A DNA stretch of 64,000 nucleotides from Membranipora membranacea (GCA_914767715.1 OU612068.1:17234001-17298000); one strand, 5' to 3'; shown: positions 50,401 to 63,810, counted from the first letter of the stretch. A program made the numbers and translations. The notes: generated by a model not told the origin, from the sequence alone.

Positions 50401-53400
50401 TCAGAAAGCTACATAGATGTCCATATGACTGCTCCAAGTGGCATGACATAACTAAACACAAACAACTCTTCTCAAGATTCCATTTCCAATTCAACAAAGG
50501 TTAATAAGTTTTTTGGCTGTTTCAAAGGGTGAGGTAGATTAAAGTTTTCTGCTCAGATTAAGTTGTAAAGGCAATTCCCTGTAGTTTGATGTGCCGATAG
50601 TAAACACCATAGAGTTCAAACTGTATTAGGAAGTTTAATCTGAATCTAAATCTTTAATCTAAAAGAGTTGTCTTATCTTCTCTCAAATCAGCCAATCAGA
50701 TTTGTGCTAGCCTCATCTGTCAATTCAGTTTGTGTAAGACTGGCGAACTGTCAACATCAGCCAGCACGGTTATTTTAATGTCGCTCTAAAATATCCTGAC
50801 TCAGTGTATCTGTATTTAACCATATTCTACATGGTAATTGTATTCAATCAACCATCACAATGAATACTCTGAACAGTTTATAATGGACATCGACCACTGA
50901 ACACTAAAGCTAGACACCTCTCAATATGGTGGTGAGTTTAATTGTACTCATTTTTCTTATCGTTTTTGGCACTATAAATGTTTTAAAGTTTGGGAACTAA
51001 ATTAGGTATTAACAATATTGTGTTTAACTCTCTGTGGCAATTCAGCAGTAATGACAGACGTTTTATCCATCGTACGCCTATCTACAACATGTTGCCTGAG
51101 TAATATCGATCTAGAAATACCACACTATACTTCGATCCGATCACTTCATCTCCAAGTGTATATCATCAGTAATCATATCGATATGATTATTCAATCACTT
51201 ATAATGCGGCATCGAGGTCAGGCTCTGCTCGTCGATCACAATCAGTTATTGTCACTGCTTATTATTTTCGTTTTCAGTTGCATCAGGAATTTTAAGAGTG
51301 CCTTTAGAGTACAAACTCACCCCATTGCTCGGTTTGACACTTATCCCACCAGTAATTGTAAGTCGTGATTATAAAATCTAAATGTATAATTTTTGTGACG
51401 ATGATTAAGTAATCCGCAAAACATTGATCATTGCAATTCGACAATATAATTTCGTTTCATGTTTAACTTGATAAAGTTTATCTTCCTAATTCCCGGGATA
51501 ATATTTTAAATAGTTATCCTGTTTTTTAATATGGCAAGAGATTTTTATTTCACCATTGAAATCAAATCCATACTGTGTTTTAACCATGCACTTTTGTTTT
51601 GTCAACAGGGTACAATATTTCATTCAATACAAGAACACCATCTCTTATGACGATCTATTGTTGCCAATAATCACCATTGTCCTATCCGAGCACAGTACCA
51701 ATTACGGGAGCAAGCCACCAGTATTACAATGGAGCAAGCTATCACTGAGATAAAAGACAAGCGCTCGAGACAAAAGGCACGACTCACATCATCGGCAAAA
51801 CTCATCAAAACCGCAAGTAGTAAACAGCAAGCCACACTGTATAATACTCTGAATGAAACCTATGCAGAAATTCTCAATCTACACTATCATTACTGTGAGC
51901 TCGTAGAAAGTGATGAAAAAAATTCACCTCACCGTACTGTAGGAGGTTTAGATCTAGCCGCATACCTACAATCTATCGACGACACGTATATGGAAGCCTG
52001 TAAATCTTATGCCACAAGTTTAGGGTTAGATATAGATAAAGCTCCACTGAAGAGCCAGTGTTTGATAGTAAATCCTGCATCTTTCAGTACATTTGTAGTC
52101 TGGCGGGCTAGGTTTCTTGCTTCCTCTGCAGAATTTACCGAGTGTACAATATCATCTACATAGGTGGAATGCTTTAGAAGTTTGGAAACCTCTAGCATAT
52201 CATCTTGACACATATCGATTGGCTGATTTGAGAGAAGATAAGACAACTCTTTTAGATTAAAGATTTAGATTCAGATTAAACTTCCTAATACACAAACCAC
52301 TTACATGCTGCCATTCTCTTGTAGACATTACTAGGTGAGCTCCGACCAGCAGAATTCTGAGCCACTATCCTCAGCTCATAGAGCTGATTATCTAACAGCT
52401 CCACAAGGTTAACCTGAGCCAGAGCGATGTCATCTACATTGTTAATAACATAGACCACCTCCTGCCAGTCACCTTGGCTGTCTGCTAGCTTATACTGCAA
52501 GTAATAATAGTTCTCTTTATTGTACAGGATATGAGTGTATGTATTCAGTTATATCTGCATTACTCTTCGCAGACTGTCTTGGAGAGGGGCATTGTTATCA
52601 CGAGTATTTTGATAAATATAAATTGGTACGTCTTTTAAGAATACGACTACATATATACATAGTATCACAAGTTCTTTGATCAATATAGGTTGGTTCATCT
52701 TTTAGGACGATCAATATATATATATTGTATTTACTTGAAAATGCCTGCCATAGCGTAGTTGAATCATAGATAAAACACACAACATGTTTATGAGTTGAAT
52801 ATACATAGTACAAGTCAGCAAGTTAAGAATTTGGCAGCACTCCATTCAAGATAGCCAAGCCATTGCACCTGTTCCAAACATGGCAGAGAAAGTTGTAAAA
52901 TAAATACCTGTATAATAAACTGTTGTACATCAGCAGGTCCGCTATAAGACCAGCCTAGTTGTATGGCTCCTCTGCTTATCTGCCTGGCTGATGCGAGGAC
53001 AGGGATACTTGCTGGAGGTCTGGTCTGTGTGCGCACTCCTCCGTTAGCCGTCGGCATTATGACCTTATGTGAGTTTGGCCCAACATCGGTATTATCATTC
53101 ACGTAGGTTACCCCTATTCTGAATTTGTACTGCGCTCCTGTAAAACAAAATTGGTTGATAAAATTCTCCATTTCTTGGTTGGCAATGGCTGATTAATATA
53201 TCAGTGCTCAAATTCCTTACGCATTTTTTGATAACCGCTACCTTTTTGAATAAATGTTAAGGACTAGATCAAGATGGAGTTGCCCCCCTCTGCAGACAAG
53301 CCGTGGATATGGATGTGTAGTACATCTCAGATGAGATGTACAGATTAACGTTTATGTATCGAAGCTCCAGTCACCAAAATATTCACAAACAAATCCTAAC

Positions 53401-56400
53401 TTACCAGGCGTGAGTTTTGTGATTCTATAGTTGAAGTTGTTCGGATCTGTGCCGCTAACTGTCTCCCAAAGTCTACTAGATATTAGAGGGCTGATATCTC
53501 TATACTGTATCTTGTATGATCTCACTCGAACACCGCCCTCTATTGGTGTCCAGCTAACCGCGACCTCTGTCGGGGACAAGACTTCTACGTCAGGGACAGG
53601 AGGCTTCAACTCAACTGTAAACAAATAAGAACAAACATGTGAATCAAACTGATAATGAAACTTTAGTTTATACGTTAATACACCTGCAATATTTGCACTA
53701 TTCGCAATATTATCCAGTTTGCAATATTTTAAATTGATCTGTTGGCAATATTATACCCATTTGACTTGGACCACATGGGCCTAAATGTACCATTTTAACA
53801 GAAAACATGCATTGTAGCTGTGTTTGGTCAGTGAGTTTATCAGCCAATCCTGAAGCATACAAGGTGCAACATAAACTGAGTGCTGAGAAGAGGGAGGTAA
53901 GATATAGTAACCCATAGAACAAGGTCAAAGGTTAAGGTCACATGTACACGATTATCAATAAACATACAATACAATAATATAAATGTTTTATGTAAGTATC
54001 TTATTTAATGCTTTAGTAGTTATTTATTAAGGTTCCAAAGGATGCTGGGAGTTCCCTTTCTCACTTTGATGTATTACATGATTACATGGCAATAAAAAAA
54101 CCAATGTAGTGCCCAAATAGCATCGATTCATCCTATCCTACTGATGAACAGCCAGGTGCTGACCTTATCAAAGATACTCTAATAGTAGTAAATTAGGCAC
54201 TAAATAGCTTGTGATGTCCGCTGGTTAGATAATTCATCACAATGTACTATTACATTACCTGAACCAATGGTAGTTGTGGTAGTGGTAGTTGATTTAGTTG
54301 TTTCTGGCACATAACTAACAGCATCTGTAAGCAACAAAAGCCATGATGGTACATGCAACAGACATTCTTTTCAACAGTCAAGTAATGAGTGCGGGTGTGG
54401 TTCAAGGTAGGAATAAAAAAATCCTTCCCCGGTCATGCTTTAGATTGACAATGGAGCATGTTGATTGGTTGATGGACATGGGCCACAATTGAATCAACCA
54501 ATGTCTAGGTGGACAATAGATAGAGAGCATAAATACACCTGGGTATAGAATAATTGACAGTAGGACAACATCTATGAACTTAGCATCCACACCAGCATTA
54601 ATTCAAACCAAAATTTAATAATCATGTTATTCTGTGCAAGAAATGGATAGCTAGAAGTCTAAAAATAACAACCTCTGTAGTTGAGATAAGCTGAGGCATT
54701 TGTAGATCCGTACTGGTTCGAGGCTACACATGTATACCACCCGTTATCCTGGACTGGGGATTTAAGGAGAATTGCTAAGCGGCCATCTCCAGCCGGATAG
54801 CGCCATCCAGGATAAACACTTAGCACTTGGCCATCTTTATACCAGGTTATTTCATCGCTGTAACTGCTCGATTCACACTCGAATTCAATCCATTGTGCAA
54901 TATTTTCAGTCCTATTGACAGGTTTGACAGTAATGTTTGGTAAGTGACATGGCTGTTGACCACACATTGAGGGACCACCCTCAAAGGTAGAGGGTAGAGC
55001 GGTGGGTGGTCTGGTTGTGACAGGTGTAGGCCCCAAGGTGACAGGTGTGGGCTGTGCCTCAGTGACAGCAGTGCCAGGTTGTGTAGGTTGGTTAGCAAGG
55101 AAAGAAGCTATGGAAAATAAAAAATCCAAAACTAGCGTTAGGAGCGTAGCGAAGCAGGAGTGCTCATAGGTTAAAACTTTGAGCACCCTTACCACTCAGT
55201 TGCACAATCAGCAGGGGTGCATAACTCTGTTTATAAATGCTCAAGTAGTGCACATCCAGTACATTGCTGTCCTAAGCCACTTAAAAACGAGAGCCATGCA
55301 CCATTGCATACAATCAGCCACAGGTTGAATCAAATGTTGTTAGCAATTATCCCCCCTGTGAGAAAAAAACTGGCTAGCCACCGCATCTAGTAAGATTCAC
55401 TCCACACTTACAGACAACAATATATGAACAATATTTACAGCACATGGGACATGAAGATTTTGGAAACATGTAGTTTTTGCGAAAGAAAGTAACGACATAA
55501 ATCAGATGGCTATAGACAGCTAATAATCACAAACACACCCGTTTCGGCCAACACCAATAATGTGAGAAGTGAATAGCTAGCTGGTATACAATAGGCTGGT
55601 ATACAATAGCAGGAAAAGAGTTGAACCATGTAAACTGTGTAAACTAGAGAAAGAGAAATTGTTTGAAGCCACCCACCAAGATATGAAAATGTTATTTGTT
55701 ACATATAAAATTGAAGAGCTTGTTAGACAGTTGAAGCATTGGATGTAAAAAAAACTCACTAGTTGTGGGCACGGTTGTGAGATCCGGGTCGAGAAACTGA
55801 GAGCTGAGTCTATACTTGAAGATTCCACTTGTCTGCTCCACAGTCTCATCGATTGGTCTATACAAGGCTATCACTTTGAATTTGTAAGTTATATCTGCAA
55901 TTGATAACATGAAAATTGAGACGTTGTTTCAATAGCAGGGCATTTGATGGATATATCCTTCCCAACATCAAGAAAAGATAATTTTGAATTCAGTGTGTAT
56001 AATAGACCCAAAAAAGTTTGCGATTTTTGTAATTTTGTGAATGCCTGATCCTGGATATTACAGAACAGAATTTCAATTGCCATACCTTGTTCCAGGCTTT
56101 CATGTAGTATGTCATAAGATGTTGTCTGCCTTGGTAAGCTATCAGCTACAACAGTCCAATCACCTCCGCTGGGACGCAGTGATATCTGATATGATAGAAC
56201 ATCACGCGATACAGGGATAGTCCACTCTATTCTTACTCCTCTCATTGTTATTTGAGATACACCAGTTATCTCTGGTGTAGACATAAGAATTGGCTCTTGC
56301 CCTGTAATAAAAAAATTATGGTATAATTTTATGATGAAAACTTTGGAGTTGTCTCCTTTCAATGAAATACTTGCAGAGAGAGGACAAATCATCACTTTAA

Positions 56401-59400
56401 TCATAAAATAGCCAAAAACAGTATTCTATCAGGGAGACGAGATGAAGTCGTATCCTTATGTGTGAAGCAAACAATATTTTTGTAGCTGAGGAATGAAGAG
56501 CCTTCGATGACAGCAAAACCAATAAACCGACAACATTAAAAGTGTAGGGTTCCTTACTTCTTGTAGTTTGTGTGGTAGGAGCAGTTGTTGTTGTTGTGGT
56601 GGTTGTTGTTGTAGTTGTTGTAGTAGTGGTTCGTTTCTTTGATACGGTGAGTTTGACATAGCTAGTATCCTCACCGAGATTGGTACTGACCATACACTGA
56701 TAAATACCCGAGTCAGATATAGCAGCAGATGGGATTCTCAACTCGGCTATAAAGCAACAAAAAAATTACATTAAAATAATTAAAAAAATCGTCAGATATT
56801 TTGACCCAAGGTCTGTGCCAAACTTAAACCTAACACCAAAATATGATCAGTTATGGTTTTGCAGTTGTTTGATGAATTGATCAGGAGATTTGAAACATTA
56901 TGATATGACATTGTTAAGGTCAGCAGTTACTAACAAACAATGGAATATTTGAGACCTTTAGGCCAACAGCCAGCAGCATAGTAAAGCTGATAGCATCAAC
57001 AGGCACAATACTTTTGTTAAATTAATTGGCAGCAACCTCATGTTAACAGAATGTTGTGGGATAATTCGCAACAAAGGTGTGAATCCTTTTTTGATCAAAT
57101 CTTTTGAAATAACGTTTCTACTGTTTATAACCATATCCATCGGCATGCAACACCTCGGCAGGCGGGCCTGCATGTGCAAAACAAATGTCCATGTGGATTG
57201 CGATTAACCCAATAAACTGGAAATTGAAAGCAGAAAGGTTCGCTCAATTACTCTCATCAGAATTTGAAATCCACTGACATTATGCAGCTTGGCTAGCGGT
57301 TAGGTAACAATATTATACTAGACCTACATCTTCCCTTGTTAACTAACTGTAATTTAGGATAATAAATTGTACATTGACATCACCCTTGATGATCTAGGCT
57401 CCCCCAGTCTAACCATACACGGTGGCTAATTAATTGTTTACATGTACATTAGTTGTAATGAAATAATTGGCAGTTTGCTACTGAGCCAAGCTGAAATCTT
57501 ATGCCTAATGATACCAATTAAAACCGCCTTGACTAGACTGAACAAGCCATCACACCAGTGGGAGTCGAAGCTAAACGAGATGAAAATAGCACACCGGCTC
57601 CTCATCCCTCCTTCCCATCGCCTCTAGCGTGCATAGATACTGTCGACTTTGACAGCAGGCTTGGCAACTGATAGGGTCACTGGGTATGAGATGTCAAATT
57701 TGCTACAATCAAGAACACTTGACTCCCACATTGATAATTTGGCAAAATCTCGGACCATCAAAACACACACTCATTAGCTAGCAACCTTTGCCGATGCAGC
57801 ACAGGGTCTGTGTAGTAATTCAACTATACAAGGAAAGTTGACCCACACGGACAATTAGTATCCCCACCCGCCCCCACTCCACTATCAATACACGCACTCA
57901 ATAGCTAGTATTGCTTGTCCAATGTAGCACATGCTCTTTGTAGTATTTCAACTATACCAGGAAAGCTTTTTTCAGGCGTGGTATACATCCGAGGGTGCTG
58001 GGGGCTGGAATAATTTACCTTCGAAAGCTCTCCCAGTGGGACTCAAACCCACAACACCTGCAGCACCAATCGCCTGGCAGTTAAAAACAAGCGCACTATC
58101 AGATTGCTCCAACTCGCCATCAATGCAATAATGCGACATTCCTATGCAGTGATGATTGCAGGTCACTTACATGGTGAAGGCAGATCATAATCTCCTAGAT
58201 CTGTAGTTATCTCCTCCCCATTATAATACCAAATAAACTCAGCATCCTTGATTCTCTCCTGAATAGTACAGTTGATAGAAACATCATCCTCTTCCTCAAA
58301 GTTCAACTCTCTCTCATCTAATGTTATCTTAGGCATTACTGCAAAGAAAAGTACATATTATTACAATATTTATAGGGTTAACCTGCTGTGTAGTATGGTG
58401 TGTTACCGTTAGCTTTCGTCAGTAAGACAACGAAAAGGCTGCCAATTCATTACAGCATCAACATTAGCAAAAAAGTATATTGTACTTTAGCATCCCTACA
58501 GCTTCCAGCTACATAGTTTGTCACCACAAACGTGGCAGCGAGTTAAAACAGATGAAGTTGGCCCTGTCACTTACCGAATACTTCCAGAATGTAGGTCTGT
58601 ATGAGAGGGACCTGAGTTAGACTGTTCTCTGCAGCACAGTTATAAGTACCGTTATCAGTAGTCTGTATGTTAGTCAGCGCAAGATTGTCTATAAGAGAGA
58701 AATAATGGTGTCACGTTTTGCAAAGCAGACAAGAAGAAGCAACTGAGTAATAGAGCTTGGTAAGAACAGGGCCCAAAACAGTCAATTACCAAACCCGCTG
58801 GTTTCCAAGACGGTATCATGGACTCATTTTCTACAGTGGTAGTAATCTCCCCACCACAAATCTTTTTCACAGCAACAGAACTACTAATATGAATAGTTTT
58901 TTTGCAAAGTTTTGTTTTTCAAAAAAATAATGAGAGCAATATTTTTCCAACTTGTGTTTTACTCACCATGCATGTAGGCAGTCCTATCAGCTGGGAGTGG
59001 AGCGAGGTATTTACTCCAGGTCAGCGTGGGCACAGGGTTTCCATTAAACACACACGGCAGCACCATATCATCACCCTCTAGTACTGACACTCTCTGATTG
59101 AGAGAAGATGGTTGCTTTACGGGTTCCCTCTGAGGTGCTTCATCTGTAAAACAATGGTTGATGTGATATTAACGACATACAATTGCTGCCTCCACAATAC
59201 ATGACATAGTAGCCTTATCACGCAGCTCCTTTTTTTGGTGGCCGCCTGACAAGGCTACTGACATATTGGACTTGTTCCGCAGCATGACACCTGCAGTCTT
59301 CATCTAGCTAGGATACTGCTAGCAAACATTCAAGTTTTGGAAGGCTCAAACACAGACTGACAGATGTAAATGTTATTTTTAGCTTCCTAAGATATGAAAA

Positions 59401-62400
59401 ACTGATTGCATGCAGCCATTTGGCCCTACTTGAAAAGTCATAAGACTGTGTCAATAAAATGTCAAACTAATCAAGTGGGGTACATAGCTGCTGTATGCAG
59501 CCAAAACAGATGGAAGTTCAAAAAAATTAAGTCCAGACAAATTCCATAATTTTAGTCTCTCTCATCTCTTCAAACGTGGGCGACAAATAAATAAAAAATG
59601 CATTTCAATTATCTGCCAAATATTTCATTTTATGGCTTTACTCAATTCAGAACTCAAAAGTATGACTGACAGCAATGCAAATCCAATCACAGCTATCAAA
59701 TTTTGATGTGTACTCAAGAACACTATTCAAAATATTTCACTAACATGTTAACAACATCTGTTCATGACAGCACCCTACTGAAACCTATAAACATTTTATA
59801 TGTTACAATATCGAATAAGCCACATGCAACATCTTGATGAATACAAGGTTGCAAAGTCTGTTTTTAATTCAATCAAGCGAGTTTTATGACTATGACAAGG
59901 AAAAGTTTGTATGGTATGTATCACAATCACTGATATCATGAAATTTACGCTTGACACATCCTGGATAAACAAAAACTCAATTATTTGAAAACCAAAGCAT
60001 TTGTCAGACAACCCCAATAAAAACAGGGCAATCTTGGGCAATTTGATCTGTCCTACTAGGAATTTCCCCCTAAATAATGCCATTTTTTCCTCATAAAGCG
60101 TCATCTGTAGTGTCAACATGAACCCTTTGAAAGCAAAATAAGTCTGATTCATATTTTACTGAGTCGCACAGAGAAGTGTTAATAAGCTATCGCTGACACA
60201 GGGAAGTTTTTGTGTATGCTGTCTCTGACTCACCCGCACCGAGAACAACCAGGATGACCTTGTTAGGGGCGGAGACCTTATCGTTGAGGATGGGGTTAAT
60301 AGCCACACATTTGTATACGCCACTGTCTCTCTTCAGAACGTTTGATATCTGAAGGTCTCCAGTTCCAGACAAGAAATATCGATCTAAAAATAGAAAAGTG
60401 TGAAGTGATCAGAACAGGGGCGCTAGACTAAGGGGATCTGAATCAGGCTACAGACACAACATTGCACATTATTCCTACTCAAAGTCGAGGGGATTGTCAT
60501 GGAAATTTCATTATAAAACTCATAAACTGTAGTCTCGCAGTCTACAAGCCTTGTCATGCGGCCAATAAAACACAAAAAAGTGGCTGCTTGACATGGCTAG
60601 TCTACCATTACATCACAGACATGGGATATATCCTTTCTCTGTGATCATATGTAACACATTTATATATGTGGGTCTGGTTTATATCATGGTAATACATACA
60701 CTATATACACATGCATCACAGCATGAGATCATATCAAATGTTCCACAGTGCAGCTAGACATTATTTGATAATATGTTTATCTATGATATTACTGCTAGCC
60801 ATGTCAGATGGAAATAGACATATTAGACAGACATACAATCATCACCTACGTGTTAATTTGCCAATAGACATGTCAGAGTGAAATTTTAGATCTGATTGAC
60901 AGTCATACGACAAAGATATAACAAATCGTCTCTGTGAGTCATTTCATAAATTTTAACATTTTGAATTAATAATTATACTAAAGAATGCATTTATTTATTG
61001 TACAAGCAGGGCATTGTACTTTCTCAATAGGCAAACGTTGGGTGTCATCTTTATGCAAACTGTATTACAGCCCCTAGACAAACTTCTTTCAAAACTCAAA
61101 GCCTGCCCTGTAGCCTATTGTGTGTCGGAGAGTCACAGCCAAACTTTGACAAGCGAGCAATAACATAGGACAGATGAAAACAAATTATTTTATGACACAA
61201 TGTACGCAAACCTAGTTAGGATTGCTGTATAATTGAACTAGATTCCCTTTGGGTAAATATATGACCGTATAGTTTGATATTATATCAAAACAAAGGGGAT
61301 TTCTAATCAAATCAGACACTCTCTGAGCACTGTCCTGGTTCGTCTGATTAGGCTGTTATAGTTTGGTCCCAGATGAATGAAAATTGAAAAGCACAGATTG
61401 TGCACCGATGAATGAATGACCCCTGAAATAAAAACAGCTACACTAACTGTAAAAGTCCCTATTGAGCATAGGGGCTGAAATTCGTGCACTAAGACTAGGT
61501 GTAATATTTGTTGGTTTTGCTCAGCGTAACTAATGAGTAGTAGTGGGTTGTACTAGTTGGCCATGAAAGCAGGCTGATGCACTGAAATCTATAGTGACAG
61601 CTGCATTACAGCAGGACCTCTAGCTCAAGGGCCATAATTATCTTCAAAAGGGGCCCTCAAGCAAAATGAAAGTACAAATTAAATCACCGCAAGCCTATAG
61701 TATAGCTCAGCTAAGGGGGAAGAGGTCGTGGGGATAAATTGAATCACAGAGTATCAAAGCAACCCCTCGCAAGTAATTCTATGTTCATGTAAAAGGGCGT
61801 TTAGTAATATAAGATTCACATTCAGGGGATGGATTACTCATTATAATGATTATGAAAACAATCAGTGCTTGCTGCCAGTCTTTATGTGCTACAGCTTATG
61901 TGGTGGCCTTTTGCATGACTAACTATATGTGAGGATTAGCATGAATCAAGATTTTATAATGTGACCAAGCTACCGGCATTACCAACAGCTATTGCAGACC
62001 ACAAACACCATTCTATGGTGGTCTGATTTAGCTGACTAACCTAAATAGCCCTCATAATGACTCTACTATTGTGTTTGCACTGAAAATAAACTGGATTTGA
62101 ATGTTTAATTGCCTGTAAGCTATGTTTTACTGTGAATTTAATTAAACATTAAACTTTTACAGCATCACAAGCACCCTGAATAACTGCTAGTTCAGTGCAC
62201 AGGTAGCTGCAAACGAGATAAACTGCATGGACATCCCAATGAAACCCTACAAAATTTCCAGAACAATAAAAGCCTCATTGCTGAGAAGTGAGAGTAGGGT
62301 TATTGTAAGGCGGGAAGAGAAAAGATTTAAATTCTCGTATATCCGATTACTCACCGTTTGATTGGTCGATGGTTGTACCGTTGATTTCGAACACAGTAAG

Positions 62401-63810
62401 TGCATCAGGTCTGCTTCCCGGAGGCTCACATGGAATAAGAGCAGTGTTACCCTCCGTGACAGTCACTGTCATATCTTTCAAGTCAGTAGAAAAAGCTTTA
62501 ATTCCTGCAATAAAAAGTCCACCCACATAAATAAGACAGGAAATACTTGATCTTTAGCTAACATGTAAGATGACGAAGGTAGGTGGCAACAGAGAAGTTC
62601 AGACTATAGTAACATTCCCCCTCGAACTTCAAACATCACCATTGGCAAACTGGAAAATTACAAGACTTGGTATGCGATCCCAATGAAGATGGCAGATGTA
62701 AAATTAAATTCCCCTTCATATTTTATTTATCAAGGGCTTGATGTAAAATCAACTCCAAGCATGCTGAGTGAATACAACAGCCAGGCTAGGGTAGGGTAGG
62801 AAGCCAAACAACTACAAAAGGCAAAGCCTGCTTTGCAGACATGGGCTGGCACCAATCTCAATACATTCAAACCAGATTAGCCTTGATGAGTGAATTTACA
62901 ACCCCATTATGGAAGTTCTCTCGGACAGGAAAGAACTCCCTAACTAATTTTCATCTCAAGTATTTAAATAATTGAAAAGGAAAGCTGATTAACATATCGA
63001 TTACACAACAGAGTAGCTTTGGAATGGAGGACAGAGTGAAGACATAAAAATTCTTCCTCTTCGTCACAAAGAGGAAGGATTACTTGGCAACCAGAAGCGG
63101 GTAGAAAACATGTACTGATGGGCTAATATGATTATCTTAATAACTGGCTCCTTTACAATTCAATCTGTTATGACACCGGAATCAGTTTTATCGGTGACAA
63201 TGGCCTGTTTTGCATATGATGCAAGATGGAAGCGATTTACATTCTTTCAACACTATCTTTCACCATCCGATTGTCTTGTCAAAAGCAAACTCATTATCTG
63301 CACATGGCAGGTAGATAGGGGCCACGAAAGGGGCCACTAATTTCATGGGACAGGAAGCCGGGATTTATGATGAGTAACATTTTAAGATAGGATGTGATGA
63401 TACTAAAAGTCAGATGGTTGACATAATGTCTTGTCATGAGATCACTGATTGCAATATTATCTGCTGGTATTTCCCAAAGTAATAAAAGTTCACAACCATA
63501 CCATCATGATTAAAGGCCAACTTACTGGCTTTGGTGAGCATTAGACTAGTACTAAGTAGATTGTTACTGATGCACTGCCAAGGTCCTGAGTGATTTATCC
63601 CTCCTGATTTCACAGTCATAAATCTGCCAATGGTCAGGGTCCGAGTGTCATCGCTTATTGTAACATCCATTTGGTTCAGAGGTGACACCGGCACACCGCG
63701 TAACATCCATATCACCTGCGATGAGATGTCATCTGTCTGGCACGTCAGCGCCACTTGTGACTTAGCTTTTACAAAACCACCTTCACTGTCAGTCGTAATA
63801 TGAGGAACGG
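47456..63810 (-). CDS. Transmembrane receptor with Ig and FN3 domains, 5' end outside the window
   Basis: Twenty exons, 5' to 3': 63810-63526, 62504-62355, 60383-60234, 59143-58967, 58688-58575, 58338-58171, 56746-56558, 56301-56086, 55894-55760, 55107-54673, 54324-54259, 53614-53405, 53137-52908, 52494-52305, 50309-50064, 49687-49476, 49161-49035, 48661-48491, 48224-48009, 47628-47456. All phases join (mostly phase 1), giving 1285 visible residues. Domain order: four Ig domains (markers WQCISN, GVYKCVAIN, GTYNCAAEN, GIYQCMVS), a 16-Thr linker, one FN3 (exons 8-9), a Pro/Thr linker and a fifth Ig (exon 10, WYTCVASNQYG), a Thr linker (exon 11), two FN3 (exons 12-14), then one membrane helix (LLYIVLGSGLGAMVLLLIVF) in exon 15. 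The tail is rich in His, Asn and Tyr, with a basic run PKRRRKKR and C-terminal VLPPPPTLP. The layout recalls DCC/neogenin and other adhesion or guidance receptors, but no orthologue is certain. The signal peptide lies beyond the right edge. Confidence 0.92.
48864..48937. mobile_element. Foldback MITE, TAGCCTTGTCATGCGGCCA family, copy 1
   Basis: The ends TAGCTTTGTCACGCGGCCA and TGGCCGCATGACAAGGCTA are inverted repeats around an A/T-rich centre. Copies lie at 59210 and 60546. All three are in introns of the receptor gene. Confidence 0.7.
50622..50697 (+). repeat. Left 76-bp terminal inverted repeat
   Basis: Starts TGTATTAGGAAGTTTAATCT. Identical, as reverse complement, to 52217-52292. It is followed inward by about 1 kb of LTR-leader-like sequence before the gag-like frame. 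Confidence 0.9.
52217..52292 (-). repeat. Right 76-bp terminal inverted repeat
   Basis: Exact reverse complement of the left end. It is followed inward directly by the reverse-transcriptase fragment without the rest of the LTR. Its outer edge is 12 bases from receptor exon 14 (ends 52305). Confidence 0.9.
57985..58113 (-). mobile_element. tRNA-derived SINE-like sequence, copy 3
   Basis: On the minus strand there is an A-box-like GGAGCAATCTGATAGTGCG and a B-box-like GGGTTTGAGTCCC (plus 58038-58050). The inter-box distance is longer than in the other two copies and the tail lacks their shared ATTTCTGATTTG, so it may be another family. It lies in the receptor intron between exons 6 and 7. Confidence 0.5.
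59210..59257. mobile_element. Foldback MITE, TAGCCTTGTCATGCGGCCA family, copy 2
   Basis: The ends TAGCCTTATCACGCAGCTCC and GGTGGCCGCCTGACAAGGCT then A are inverted repeats with a 7-T centre. This is the shortest copy. Confidence 0.6.
60546..60599. mobile_element. Foldback MITE, TAGCCTTGTCATGCGGCCA family, copy 3
   Basis: The ends AGCCTTGTCATGCGGCCA and TGGCTGCTTGACATGGCT are inverted repeats around AATAAAACACAAAAAAG. Confidence 0.6.

Larger units (their letters stand above)
50622..52292. mobile_element. Composite BEL/Pao-derived insertion with 76-bp inverted ends and 5-bp target duplication
   Basis: Its ends (50622-50697 and 52217-52292) are perfect 76-base inverted repeats starting TGTATTAGGAAG and ending in ACA, as LTRs do. 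The direct repeat CAAAC flanks the whole unit (50617-50621 and 52293-52297). Inside, the plus strand at 51729 to about 52050 encodes a gag-like N-terminus (KDKRSRQKARLTSS, YAEILNLHYHYCELVES) of the kind found in BEL/Pao polyproteins. The minus strand at about 52230-52060 encodes a BEL/Pao reverse-transcriptase piece with YVDD (52151-52162) followed by EEARNLARQTTNVLKDAGF. The two halves thus face each other, and the right end is an inverted 5' LTR end. Protease, RNase H and integrase are absent, so it is not autonomous. It sits in the receptor intron between exons 14 and 15, on the intron side of the donor. Confidence 0.8.

Noticed and set aside
53431-53628. Plus-strand frame inside the receptor's FN3 exon
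   Set aside because: It is the antisense shadow of the minus-strand exon 53614-53405, whose sequence and splice sites are clearly those of an FN3 domain.
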